DNA of 64,000 bases from Mariniphaga sp. (lineage in GTDB: Bacteria; Bacteroidota; Bacteroidia; Bacteroidales; Prolixibacteraceae), in assembly GCA_025355585.1 (NCBI GenBank), contig JANXZJ010000086.1, positions 58,928 through 122,927 of the forward strand, given 5' to 3'. Every line of letters starts with the position of its first letter. Within the stretch, counting starts at the first letter, position 1. A program made the translations under genes and the position numbers. Below the pieces are notes generated by a model that saw only the letters and a list, made by a program, of their open reading frames with translations, did not search any database and was not told the origin of the DNA. Shown in pieces: positions 7,902 through 18,300 of the stretch.

Positions 7902-8912
7902 TTATTTTACAACGCCTTCTTTTATAAGATATTCGGCAATTTGAACGGCGTTTAAGGCAGCACCTTTCTTAATCTGATCCGAAACCGTCCAGAAAGTTAA
8001 TCCTTTGGGATTTGACAGATCCTTACGAATTCTGCCAACAAATACCTCGTCACGTCCGGCAAGTTGTAGTGGCATAGGATACTGTTTTTCAGAAGGATTA
8101 TCAATTACAATCACACCGTCAGCATTTTTGAAAGCCGTTTTTGCCTGTTCCAAAGATATTTCCTGTTCCGTTTCGACCCATACAGCTTCAGAATGTGCGC
8201 GGAGAACCGGAACGCGGACAGCGGTAGCGCTCACCATGATGTCAGAATGCATAATTTTCCGGGTCTCGTGAAACATCTTCATCTCTTCTTTGGTGTAATC
8301 ATTGTCCGTGAATACATCAATATGTGGAATCAGGTTTTGTACAAGCTGATATGCGAATTTAGCGATGGTAGGTTTTTCACCGTCTGCAACCTGCTTCGTC
8401 TGAACTTGCAGTTCATCCATTCCCGAAGCGCCTGCTCCGCTGGCACTTTGATACGTTGCGATGTGAACCCTGGTTATGTGTGAAAGATCTTCGATGGGTT
8501 TCAGCGCTACAACCATCTGTATCGTTGTGCAATTGGGATTGGCGATGATCTTGCGGGGCATATTTTTTGCATCAGCCGCATTTACTTCCGGAACAACCAG
8601 CGGAATGTCGTTTTCCATTCGGAAAGCACTGCTGTTATCAATCATGATTGTACCAAATTTTGTAATGGTACCGGCGAACTCCTTCGAAATACCTGCACCC
8701 GCTGACACCAGCGCAATATCAATACCTTTAAAATCGTCGTTGTGTTGAAGCTCTTTGACGATCAGATTTTTACCTTTGAAAGTATATTCTTTTCCTGTGC
8801 TCCTGGCAGAACCAAACAGGACCAGTTCATCAAGCGGAAAATTCCGCTCATCCAAAACGCGCAGGAACTCTTGTCCGACCGCGCCACTAACACCTACAAT
8901 TGCTATTTTCAT
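7902..8912 (-). CDS. asd: Aspartate-semialdehyde dehydrogenase
   Basis: A 336-residue cytoplasmic enzyme that reduces aspartyl phosphate to aspartate semialdehyde with NADPH, the second step towards lysine, threonine and methionine. The N-terminal Rossmann motif is [15 protein letters not shown] (residues 6-20). The active-site cysteine lies in ANPNCTT near residue 128, and the [16 protein letters not shown] region near 160 follows the family pattern. Length is normal. It stands alone, convergent with hflX. Other aspartate-pathway genes in this window (dapL, aspartate kinase) lie 50 kb away. Confidence 0.95.
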   Translation of the reverse strand: MKIAIVGVSGAVGQEFLRVLDERNFPLDELVLFGSARSTGKEYTFKGKNLIVKELQHNDDFKGIDIALVSAGAGISKEFAGTITKFGTIMIDNSSAFRMENDIPLVVPEVNAADAKNMPRKIIANPNCTTIQMVVALKPIEDLSHITRVHIATYQSASGAGASGMDELQVQTKQVADGEKPTIAKFAYQLVQNLIPHIDVFTDNDYTKEEMKMFHETRKIMHSDIMVSATAVRVPVLRAHSEAVWVETEQEISLEQAKTAFKNADGVIVIDNPSEKQYPMPLQLAGRDEVFVGRIRKDLSNPKGLTFWTVSDQIKKGAALNAVQIAEYLIKEGVVK

Positions 8913-9103
8913 ATGTATTAAATTTGTTTTTAAAAGGCCATATGGAACCCTCCTGGATATTTATATAATATGGTGAGCTTTTGCTCTGGAGGGTTTCATT
9001 TCTGCTTCTGATTTATTAACTTTAACTGTAAAAACTCCGACAGTAATTAATCCCGGAGATTGATAAAGCAAAAATATTGAATATTCTTAATATTTCATCA
9101 AAA

Positions 9104-11719
9104 ATGCACAAGAATATTTACAAATTTATTTTTTACCTGTTGTTTTTTGCCTCATTTGAAAGTAAAGGACAATTTATGTTCATTGATAATTTTGAAAATG
9201 GACAATTTGGAAAATGGGGAGATACAACGCAGTGGAACGTCAGTTACCAGGCCGCGGTCTCCGGGAAATATTCATTGCGCCATGCTGTTACCGGCGTACG
9301 GAGTGCAAGTTTTATAAATCGGGAAATTCCGCTTTCCGGCTTTAACAACGGGTCGATAACCTGGGATTTCAAACTAAAAAATGGCAACTGGATTTTTGGT
9401 GCGACCGAGCAGTTTTGTTTCTTTCTCATCGCTGATAAGCCGGATATAACAACAGCAAATGGATACGCAATTGGTATAAACCTGACAGGAAGTGATAATG
9501 TTTTGAAACTTTGCCGGATGGAGGGTGGGAGAGCAGTTGCGGATATTGTTCAGACTGATTTGGTTTGGAAAGCAGGCATGTTACTCGAAGTTGAAGTTTC
9601 GCACGAATACGGTCTCTGGAAAGTGCGGTACAAGGATGGTGTAACGAATTTATGGTCACAGGAGAAAACAGGCAATGAGAAATCGGGGAACTTTTCATTC
9701 AGCAATATTGGTATGTTCTATAAATTTAATACAGCTCATGGCGGACAGATCTGGGTTGATGATGTTTCGATGTATTTTGAAAACCGTGCTCCTGCAGTTC
9801 ATGAAATTAGTTCAATCGGTCGTAACCAAATGCTTCTTCTATTTTCTGAGACAATCTCACAAGTCGCACTATTGCAGACGGATAATTACAAAATTAAAAC
9901 AAGTGACGGAGCAACCGTAAGTGTGATGTCAGTACGAAAGGCCTCCGGTGATACAGCAGGTGTCTATTTGCAGCTGGGAGATTTCAACCAGATGAATTTA
10001 CATTTGACGATTGATAATTTGGCTGACCTTGAAGGAATGCCTTTGTACAATAAGGATATCGATTTTACTTTTATTCCGACTGCTCAATTTGGTGATGTTG
10101 TGTTTAATGAAATCATGGCCGATCCGACGCCGGTGGTTAAACTGCCCAATACTGAGTTTCTGGAACTTAAAAACACTTCCGGTTTTCCGATGAATCTAAA
10201 GAATTGGATACTGGAGGTGAATGGGAAGCAAAAAATCCTGTTGGACAAGACAATGTCGCCGGAAAGTTATTTAATTCTTGGCGGAACAGGCAGTGGTTCA
10301 AGTCTGGGAAGTTATGGATCTTGTCTTGAAGTACCGGGTTTATCCCTTGCCAATGATGGCGTTAACCTTAAGCTGTTTTCCAATGCAGCCGTATTAATTG
10401 ATTCCTTCAATTATAAACCAACCATGCATCTGAAAGAGTTTTCTGATGGCGGATATTCGTTGGAACAGGTTGATCCAATGAGGAAATGCGGTTTAGATTC
10501 AAATTGGGAAACTTCAAAATCAGAGAATGGTGGTACTCCGGGAATGGAAAATTCAGTATTCAGAAATAATCTGGATTCTGTATCCCCGACGGTCAGTTCC
10601 GTAGTTGTTGCAAATCCGGGTCTGCTTGAAGTGGGGGTTTCTGAAATGCCGGACAAGATGTCAATTACGGGTCGTATTTTTTCTTATCAGCCCTTACTCC
10701 CGGCTCCTGACAGCATTTTGTTCGACCGTAAAAGTTTGAAATATTCTATTTACTTTCAGAAAGGTGCAATAAAGAACGGTGTTGATTACGATTTGACCGT
10801 TAATGGCTTAGCAGATGAATGCGGCAATAAATCTCCGGTCAGTCATCACGAATTCTGGTATTATCTTCCAAGGTCTGGTGATCTTCTGATAAGTGAAGTA
10901 CTTTTTAATCCGTTTCCGGGTGGGGTTGATTTTGTGGAAATTTATAATCATTCAGGAAGAAAGGTCAATATGGCTGATCTTTTTCTTGGTTCAATGGATG
11001 ATAGTCATAAAATTAAGTTGTTATATCCACTTAGGGAAAGCTATTGGGTTTTATTGGACACGCAGTATGCAGCATTTACCTCAGATTCGGCAGTTTTATT
11101 AAAGAACTATTATTCAGCTTGTCCGGAGTGTATTTTCAAAATGGAGAAGTTTCCGGCTTATAATCTTGATGAAGGTTGGGTTGTGCTGTTGAACAAGGAG
11201 ATGGAAATCATAGATGAATTTCATTACCTGGAAAGTATGCATCATCCGATGATCGGTGATGTAAAGGGAATCTCGCTTGAAAGAAGCAGTTTTTCGAAAA
11301 ATACCAATGATCCGTTAAATTGGCACTCAGCCTCGGCAACAGTAGGATTTGCGACGCCGGGATATCAGAATTCAGCAATAGATATTGCAACAAAACAATC
11401 AGAAATCGTCATTTTTGGGCCTAAGATGTTCTCTCCCAATGACGATGGTATCAATGATCGATTCCAGATAAAACTATCTCCGGGCGAATCCGGATCTGTT
11501 GTAAATATCCGGATTTATAATGAAAATGGATTGGAGATTAGACGATTAGCGAATAATTTAATGATTGGTGCCCAGGATGTTGTCGAATGGGATGGGACTA
11601 CGGGAAATCATCAGAAGGCAAATCTCGGGATTTATATTATTCAGGTAGAACTTTTTGGATTGCAAAGCGGGAAGAAACAGTTTAAATCGGTCTGCGTTCT
11701 TACCGACAGATTGGAATAA
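9104..11719 (+). CDS. Secreted lamin-tail-domain protein with T9SS sorting domain
   Basis: A signal peptide (MHKNIYKFIFYLLFFASFESKGQ) starts at the ATG at 9104, which is preferred over the upstream in-frame TTG at 9077 because the hydrophobic segment then sits correctly. After a jelly-roll-like N-terminal region come a bacterial Ig-like segment (about 240-330) and two lamin-tail domains, opening GDVVFNEIMADPTP and GDLLISEVLFNPFP. The C-terminus (MFSPNDDGINDRFQI .. GIYIIQVELFG) resembles FlgD-type or gliding-motility-type domains used for T9SS export. It is probably displayed on or released from the cell surface; the function is unknown. It is 871 residues long and its end overlaps the convergent prmC by 20 bp. 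Confidence 0.82.
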   Translation: MHKNIYKFIFYLLFFASFESKGQFMFIDNFENGQFGKWGDTTQWNVSYQAAVSGKYSLRHAVTGVRSASFINREIPLSGFNNGSITWDFKLKNGNWIFGATEQFCFFLIADKPDITTANGYAIGINLTGSDNVLKLCRMEGGRAVADIVQTDLVWKAGMLLEVEVSHEYGLWKVRYKDGVTNLWSQEKTGNEKSGNFSFSNIGMFYKFNTAHGGQIWVDDVSMYFENRAPAVHEISSIGRNQMLLLFSETISQVALLQTDNYKIKTSDGATVSVMSVRKASGDTAGVYLQLGDFNQMNLHLTIDNLADLEGMPLYNKDIDFTFIPTAQFGDVVFNEIMADPTPVVKLPNTEFLELKNTSGFPMNLKNWILEVNGKQKILLDKTMSPESYLILGGTGSGSSLGSYGSCLEVPGLSLANDGVNLKLFSNAAVLIDSFNYKPTMHLKEFSDGGYSLEQVDPMRKCGLDSNWETSKSENGGTPGMENSVFRNNLDSVSPTVSSVVVANPGLLEVGVSEMPDKMSITGRIFSYQPLLPAPDSILFDRKSLKYSIYFQKGAIKNGVDYDLTVNGLADECGNKSPVSHHEFWYYLPRSGDLLISEVLFNPFPGGVDFVEIYNHSGRKVNMADLFLGSMDDSHKIKLLYPLRESYWVLLDTQYAAFTSDSAVLLKNYYSACPECIFKMEKFPAYNLDEGWVVLLNKEMEIIDEFHYLESMHHPMIGDVKGISLERSSFSKNTNDPLNWHSASATVGFATPGYQNSAIDIATKQSEIVIFGPKMFSPNDDGINDRFQIKLSPGESGSVVNIRIYNENGLEIRRLANNLMIGAQDVVEWDGTTGNHQKANLGIYIIQVELFGLQSGKKQFKSVCVLTDRLE

Positions 11720-12572
11720 CTTCCGAATTATCCCAATCTGCTCTTGCCATCCTTACTTTACCGTTTATATCTTTTCTCACAGTGATATTTGTGAATCCTT
11801 TAATTGACAGTAAATTAGCAGTCTCATTTCCGAATTGTTCATTAATTTCAAAGTAAAGTTTCCCCCCCGGTTTTAGTTGATTGATTGCTAAGTCCGCAAT
11901 GGTACTATAAAAGATCAGCGGATCTGTATCTGGCACAAAAAGAGCAACATGTGGCTCATATTCAATTACATTTTTAGGCATTGACGGTTGTTCTGATGCC
12001 ATTACGTAAGGCGGATTACTAACAATGATATCGTATTTTTGCTGTTCGGCTGTAAAATTCAGGTTTAGAATATCGGTATAAATGAACTCGACATTTACCT
12101 GATTCATTTTGGCATTTTCTCTGGCAACCGTTAGTGCCTCAGTTGAAATATCCCAACCTTCAACTGTAGCACCCGGCAGATTTTTAGACAACGCTATCGG
12201 AATACAGCCGCTCCCTGTTCCAATGTCCAGTATTGCCGGGTTTATTGGAGGGTAATCATGTATAATCCAGTCTACAAGTTCTTCAGTTTCGGGGCGTGGA
12301 ATAAGCACTGAGGGATTGACTTTTAAGGTTAATCCATAAAACTCAGTATCACCTAATATATATTGTATTGGCTCAAATTGAACTAAACGGTTTACAATCT
12401 CTGTTATTTGAGTTAAATTCGCCGGTGAAATTGTTTCATGCTGGTTAAGGTGTACCTGAAGTCTTGAAAGCCCAAGAATTTTTTCAAAGATCAGTTTACT
12501 TATACTTTCTATCTCTTGTTTGCAATACAACGGCGATAGCTTATCGTGAATCAATTTTTTTGCAACCTGCAT
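11700..12572 (-). CDS. prmC: Release-factor glutamine methyltransferase PrmC
   Basis: A 290-residue enzyme that methylates the GGQ glutamine of peptide release factors. It has the SAM motif LDIGTGSGCIPIAL, the LIPRPETEELVDW segment and the catalytic NPPY (in DIIVSNPPYVMAS). The frame stays open upstream to 12659, but I place the start at the ATG at 12572 (MQVAKKLIHDKLSP). This gives the usual N-terminal helical domain, and the longer version would run through a promoter box at 12581-12588 and into the divergent ribD. The 3' end overlaps the convergent lamin-tail gene. Confidence 0.92.
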   Translation of the reverse strand: MQVAKKLIHDKLSPLYCKQEIESISKLIFEKILGLSRLQVHLNQHETISPANLTQITEIVNRLVQFEPIQYILGDTEFYGLTLKVNPSVLIPRPETEELVDWIIHDYPPINPAILDIGTGSGCIPIALSKNLPGATVEGWDISTEALTVARENAKMNQVNVEFIYTDILNLNFTAEQQKYDIIVSNPPYVMASEQPSMPKNVIEYEPHVALFVPDTDPLIFYSTIADLAINQLKPGGKLYFEINEQFGNETANLLSIKGFTNITVRKDINGKVRMARADWDNSEVIPICR

Positions 12573-12580
12573 TTTTTTTA

Positions 12581-12588
12581 CAAAGATA
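12581..12588 (-). promoter_or_regulatory. -7 box for prmC
   Basis: On the minus strand this reads TATCTTTG, an exact TAnnTTTG match. It lies 8 nt before the prmC ATG, so the leader would be only a few bases long. No clear -33 element is seen. Confidence 0.45.
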
Positions 12589-12598
12589 AACAAAGCGG

Positions 12599-13657
12599 AT
12601 GACGAGACGACTTTTTGATGTCGATGAAAAGTATATGGTACGTGCAATAGAACTTGCACGTCTTGGGATGGGAAACGTTTCCCCGAATCCGATGGTGGGT
12701 TGTGTAATTGTGCATAATGGTATTATCATCGGCGAAGGGTATCATTGTGAATACGGAAAATCACACGCAGAGGTTAATGCAGTTAATAGCGTTGTTAATA
12801 AAGAGTTACTGAAAAACTCTACATTGTATGTAACTTTAGAACCCTGTTCGCATTTCGGTAAAACGCCGCCTTGTTCAGATTTAATTCTTCAGTGCGGGAT
12901 TCCCAACGTTGTTGTTGGAACAATTGATCCATTTGCACAAGTTGCCGGGAAAGGAATTGAGAAACTTAGAAATGGCGGATGTAAGGTATTGCAAGGTTAC
13001 CTCGAGGATAAGTGTACAGAGCTGAATCGCAGGTTTTTCACCTTTCATCAAAAGAAACGACCCTATATTATTTTAAAATGGGCTCAAACTGCAGATGGTT
13101 TTATAGATATTGACCGCTCATACGAGCAGTATGGCCAATCTACCTGGATAACAAACGATTTGTCGAGAATTGCCGTACATAAAATGAGGGCTGATGAATC
13201 GGCTATTCTTGTAGGTACAAATACAGCCAGGAAGGATAATCCTTCGTTAACAGTTCGCGAATGGAATGGCAGAACCCCGTTAAGGTTAGTGATTGATAAG
13301 AATTTGAAGCTATCACCTGAACTGGCCTTGTTTGACCAGAGCTTTCCGACCGTTGTGTATACCTCTAAAGTGATTTCCGGTAAAACTAATCTTGAATTCA
13401 AAAGGATTTTATTTAACGGCAATGAATTGGAGCAAATATTAAACGATTTACACGAAAGAGGAATTCAATCGCTAATTGTAGAAGGTGGACAGATATTGCT
13501 TAATTCATTTATTAATAAGAATATATGGGATGAGGCAAGGATATTTACAGGGAAATGTAACTTTCATCGGGGAGTAAAGGCACCTGCTTTTGATGCGCTG
13601 ATGGTTAAATCGGAGGAATTGGATGATAGTTGGATGTTCGTATTTCATAAGGTATAA
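12599..13657 (+). CDS. ribD: Bifunctional riboflavin deaminase/reductase RibD
   Basis: A 352-residue enzyme for the second and third steps of riboflavin synthesis: deamination of the pyrimidine intermediate, then reduction of the ribose side chain. The N-terminal deaminase has the zinc ligands in SHAEVNAV (about residue 58) and PCSHFGKTPPC (about 82-92). The C-terminal reductase starts at RPYIILKWAQTADGFI and includes the ESAILVGTNTARKDNPSLTVR segment, seen as AILVGTNTA and DNPSLTVR. It is divergent from prmC with 26 nt between start codons. No FMN-riboswitch-like leader can fit. A terminator overlaps its stop codon. Confidence 0.95.
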   Translation: MTRRLFDVDEKYMVRAIELARLGMGNVSPNPMVGCVIVHNGIIIGEGYHCEYGKSHAEVNAVNSVVNKELLKNSTLYVTLEPCSHFGKTPPCSDLILQCGIPNVVVGTIDPFAQVAGKGIEKLRNGGCKVLQGYLEDKCTELNRRFFTFHQKKRPYIILKWAQTADGFIDIDRSYEQYGQSTWITNDLSRIAVHKMRADESAILVGTNTARKDNPSLTVREWNGRTPLRLVIDKNLKLSPELALFDQSFPTVVYTSKVISGKTNLEFKRILFNGNELEQILNDLHERGIQSLIVEGGQILLNSFINKNIWDEARIFTGKCNFHRGVKAPAFDALMVKSEELDDSWMFVFHKV

Positions 13658-13693
13658 AATCAAGCAAAGCTTCTAATCTTTGTTTGATTTTAT
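13654..13693 (+). terminator. Rho-independent terminator of ribD
   Basis: A 16-bp stem (ATAAAATCAAGCAAAG with CTTTGTTTGATTTTAT, one G-T pair) with an 8-nt loop. The left arm begins inside the ribD stop codon and the right arm supplies the T-rich end. Confidence 0.75.
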
Positions 13694-14592
13694 TATTCAT
13701 CGTCTGCCTGTTTGTATGGTGCCAGGGAAAATTTGTTCTTTTGGTCTGATCCACTGGTGCCTGCTATTTACCTGTCTGGAGTTTTGCTACAGGACAATCA
13801 TTATCACTATTAATAATTAGATCAGATAATTAGATATATAGTGTTATCATCGTAAAATTGTAGATGTTAATATATCGCAATGTTGACTAATTTAAATCAG
13901 GAAGCCTTTCCTGTTTAAATAGAATTTCATAAAATGTATGAAGAAAGGAATACAAGACAACTAAACTGATTTTATTAAATTTAGGTTAGTTGTTATAAAT
14001 GAATCGAATAGGGTTTGTCTTGTTCTGTGTTCATTCTGGAGGTATCCTACACATCTAACATAAATTCCTTTCTGCCTTTTTATGATAAAAAAAATCAAAA
14101 CTGTTGGTTCTTTAATTAGTGCAATTGTTTATTATTCAATTAATTAATGATTGGGTAAGAACGATCATTTTTTCTGTTCCGCATTAGTAAAAATTCGGGT
14201 AGGCAACATTGTTGATAACTTTGTTTATAAAAAAAAAGTCGCGATAAATGTAACACATTCAGAATATGTATTTTATATTTATTATTGTCATTAATTGATT
14301 TAGCGTGAAAAAAACTGAGGGAATTTTGAATTCCATCATAATATTTAAGTCTTAAAAGATAAGCATTTCATTTATTCATTTTTTTATTCAATCTTTTTTA
14401 TTGTTTTTGACAAGTTAAATAATGCGAACTTCTCCTACTCTGGCGGTATTTTTTGGAAATAGTTGGGACCATAATTTTAATAATAAAATGTGGTTTAGTG
14501 CGGGTCGATGCAATTGGCCTGCCAGTCATTCTTTTCCAAAGGTTATCCATGTTAAATCCAATTGTCTTAATTTAAAAATGAAAGTATAGATT
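13658..14592. other. Long AT-rich non-coding stretch before the first adhesin module
   Basis: No reading frame here looks like a gene. After the ribD terminator the only element I can support is a promoter box at 14216-14223. The size (about 0.94 kb) and AT-richness match the gap before the second adhesin module (23042-23990), which suggests both are long regulatory or recombinogenic spacers. I saw no clear sequence identity between them by eye. Confidence 0.5.
14216..14223 (+). promoter_or_regulatory. -7 box candidate for adhesin module 1
   Basis: TAACTTTG is an exact match to TAnnTTTG, 370 nt before the first gene of the module. If used, it gives a long 5' leader. No convincing -33 partner is seen. 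Confidence 0.35.
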
Positions 14593-15213
14593 ATGAAACT
14601 CAATTCAAATATAACAACCAACCTGATCTGTGCGCCAAATATAAAACGGTTTAAGTTTCTATTGCTTGAATTATCTATGCTTTCCATGCTATTCATTTTG
14701 AGTGAAAGTGTTCAGGCACAAGGATGTTTGGCAATTTTACAGATTAATGATCCATCACCGGTCTGTTATTCTGCGACCGTGGATTTAACTACTCTTGATA
14801 TCACCGCAGGATCTACTCCGGGATTGAAGTTTAGCTATTACTTAGATTCAAAACTGACGGACAAGATAGCAGACCCTTCAAAAGTTCCGGCTGGAACCTA
14901 TTATATTAAAGGAGTAATGACTGATCCGCGTACCGCATTGGTTGCTGGTTCTGTTAAAGTAATTATTTGGGGAAAGCCTAAATTGGTAGTTGTCAGTAAA
15001 ATATTAATAAACATAAATGAAAGGACTGATCTGACGTCGCTATTAGTCACGGCAGGCTCCGATGAGGGACTTACGTTTAGTTATTGGAATGATTATAAAG
15101 CTACAATACCATTATTATCACCGGAGTTATCAGGGAAGGGTAATTATTATATTAAAGGGACATCGTCGAACGGGTGTTTTGATATTCAGCCAATTATTGT
15201 AGATGAAAAATAG
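14593..15213 (+). CDS. Small secreted satellite of the adhesin (two N-terminal modules only)
   Basis: A 206-residue protein with an extended N-terminal region and hydrophobic core (about 22-38), probably cleaved after VQAQ. The mature part holds two copies of a roughly 75-residue beta module. The first (NDPSPVCYSATVDLT .. GTYYIKG) closely resembles the N-terminus of the following giant adhesin (TDPAPVCFPATVDLT .. GIYYIKG). The second is more diverged (RTDLTSLLVTAGSDEG .. GNYYIKG). There is no C-terminal T9SS sorting domain, so it may stay in the periplasm or be a truncated duplicate. It lies 101 nt before the adhesin, same strand. Function unknown. Confidence 0.75.
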   Translation: MKLNSNITTNLICAPNIKRFKFLLLELSMLSMLFILSESVQAQGCLAILQINDPSPVCYSATVDLTTLDITAGSTPGLKFSYYLDSKLTDKIADPSKVPAGTYYIKGVMTDPRTALVAGSVKVIIWGKPKLVVVSKILININERTDLTSLLVTAGSDEGLTFSYWNDYKATIPLLSPELSGKGNYYIKGTSSNGCFDIQPIIVDEK

Positions 15214-15314
15214 ATTTCATTGTATAGTTCAAATTGTAAATATTCAAATGAAGGACGGGCTGTTATTTTCTTATTCTGTGTTGAAATAAAATTTATTGCA
15301 AAATATACCTGGAC

Positions 15315-18300
15315 ATGAATGCAAACTTAAACGTTAGAATAACCGCTGTTCTTAATAGGATAAGTCGATCGTATTCTCAACTGCCTGCGATATTCCTTTT
15401 CTTCTTAGTGATAAGTGGTAGTCAGGTCTTTGCGGATGGGGTAACAATCCAGGTCACAGATCCTGCACCTGTTTGTTTCCCAGCTACAGTTGATCTTACT
15501 CAGCCAGCAATTACGGCAGGTTCAACTTCCGGCCTTATTTATACTTATTACTATGATAATATATTGACAGTTCCAATTCTCGATGCTACAAAAGTTGGTG
15601 CTGGTATCTATTATATAAAGGGGATGCGCGCTTCTCCATATGCATTTGCAGTTACATTTATTAATGTCACAGTAGATCCAATCTCCATAGGTGGGACAAT
15701 CGCAGCGGATCAAACAATTTGTTTTGGCAGTCCGGCTGCAGACCTTATTTTAAGCGGTTTTACAGGGAATATAGAGAAATGGCAGAAATCAGACAACATT
15801 GGTTTTACTTCACCAACTGATATTCCAGTAACATCTGCGACCCTAAGCAGTGCTGCCATTGGAAGCCTCAATTCCAGTACTTATTTTAGAGCGGTTGTTA
15901 AAAGTGGTGTTTGTTCGTCAGCAAATTCGGCCTCAGTTTTGATAACAGTAACTCCTCAAGTAGGGATTACTGGTGTTCCAACTCCCTCTGCCAGTAGTAT
16001 TTGTCAGGGAACTGCCAATACGGATTACACAGCTTTAGCCATTAATGCAATAAATTATGTCTGGACTGTTACAGGAACCGGGAATACTATTTCAGGGACG
16101 GGGGCGACCGGAACTGTAACCTGGGCACCCGGTTTTTCCGGCGTGGCAACGGTGAGTGTAACAGCCAATGGCTGTAATTCGTCAACAACGTCATCGTCAA
16201 CAACTGTAACAGTTACTCCACCTGTTAGCATCCCTGTTTTCACAGCTGGTTCAACCTCAGCCCGGTGTCAGGGCGCCGAAACAATTACCTATACGTCTGC
16301 TGCCACAAACACAAATGGAATAACATACAGCCTCGATGCGGCATCTTTAACCGGAGGTAACAGTATTGTTGCAGGTACAGGAGCCGTTACATATGTGGCA
16401 GGATGGAGTGGAACAACTATTATTACTTCAACTGCAACAGGTTGTGGTGGCCCCAAATCGGCTGTGCATACCGTGACGACCAACCCGGTCGTTGGTGCTC
16501 CTGCTATTCCATCGCCTTCAGCTACAACTATTTGTCAGGTGAGTGGTAGTACATCATATACGACTTCTGCCACCAATGCAACGAGCTATGATTGGACAGT
16601 ATCAGGGACAGGGAATACTATTTCAGGAACAGGTACTACCGGAACTGTAGCCTGGGCTGCTGATTTTACAGGAATTGCAACGGTTACGGTAACTGCTAAC
16701 GGTTGTAACGGATCTATGGCATCAGCATCAACCACAGTATCGGTGACTCCATCTGTAAGCGCACCTGTTTTTGCACTTGGTTCAACTTCAACGAGGTGTA
16801 GTGGTGCTGGGTCATTAACCTACAGTGCGACTTCAATAAATAGTACAGGATTAACCTACAGCCTTGATGCTGCTTCTATTATCGGTGGTAATAATATTAA
16901 CGCCGGTTCAGGGTCAGTAACTTTTGTCGCCGGATGGAGTGGAACAACCATTGTCACCGCCAGTGCAGCAGGATGTGACGGACCAGTAACTGCAATCCAT
17001 ACCGTAACGATCACTCCAACAGTGGGTACGCCAGGTAGTCCTACCCCTTCTGCCGGCACTGTTTGTCAGGGGAGTGCCAATACAACTTATTCAACCTCAG
17101 CTACCAATGCCACCAGTTATAACTGGGCAGTGACCGGTTCAGGGAATTCAATTTCCGGTACGGGAACAACTGCAGATGTAACATGGGCAACTGGTTTCAC
17201 GGGCACAGCAACAGTCAGCGTAACCGCCAATGGTTGCAACGGACCTTCAGCGCCTGCTTCCACAACGGTGTCTGTAACTCCAACAGTTGGCACACCAGTT
17301 TTCACACTTGGTGCAACATCAATCCGTTGTCAGGGTGCTGGATTATTAACATACACAGCTACTGCAACCAACACCACAGGAATCACTTACAGTCTTGATG
17401 GGGCCTCCCTCACAGGTGGTAATACAATTGTTGCCGGAACAGGATTCGTAACTTTTGTTGCCGGCTGGAGTGGAACCAGTATCATCACGGCCAGTGCAGC
17501 CGGATGTAACGGGCCTGTAATTGCTACTCATACAGTGACAATTACTCCTACAGTCGGGACACCAATTTTTACATTGGGTTCAACATCAGCCAGGTGTAAG
17601 GGTGCAGAAACAGTCATCTATTTGGCTACTGCCACCAACTCCACTGGAATAACATATAGTCTCGATGCTGCTTCCATAACGGGAGGTAACAGCATTGTTA
17701 CAAGTACCGGAGCTGTTACATACGTGCCTGGATGGAGCGGTACGAGTACTATTATTGCAAGTGCAACCGGTTGTAATGGACCATCTTCTGCAACTCATAC
17801 TGTGACTATTGCTCCACCAGTGACCCAGCCAGCGATTCCAATATCATCAGCAACAATTATATGTCAGGGAAGTACAAATACAACATACACGACTTCTGCA
17901 TTGAATGCAACAAGTTACACCTGGACAGTAACGGGCACAGGGAACACGATTTCCGGTACAGGAACGACTGGAACTGTAACATGGGATGCGGGTTTTTCAG
18001 GGACTGCTACAATCAGTGTCGCGGCAAATGGTTGCAACGGACCTTCAGCATTTGTGTCAACACAGGTTACACTTACTCCTGCGCCTTCGGCAACAATAAG
18101 TTATGCCGCACCTTTGTGCAGTGACGATTTGACCTTGCATCCGGTAATCCTTACCGGGTCAGTAGGAGGAATTTTTAGTGCACCAGTGGGATTATCGATT
18201 GATCCGACATCAGGATCAATCGTTCCAGGATCAAGTACTCCGAATATATATACGGTTTCATATACGATTGCTCCTTCTGCAGGATGTGGTGTCTATACTT

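Noticed and set aside
12573..12598. FMN riboswitch before ribD
   Set aside because: Only 26 nt separate the divergent start codons, too short for the aptamer.
12573..12659. Longer PrmC N-terminus
   Set aside because: It would cover the promoter box and overlap the ribD start; the shorter start gives normal length.
15969..18090. Regular DNA repeats resembling an array element
   Set aside because: The repeats are in frame, about 265 bp long and encode protein modules of the adhesin.
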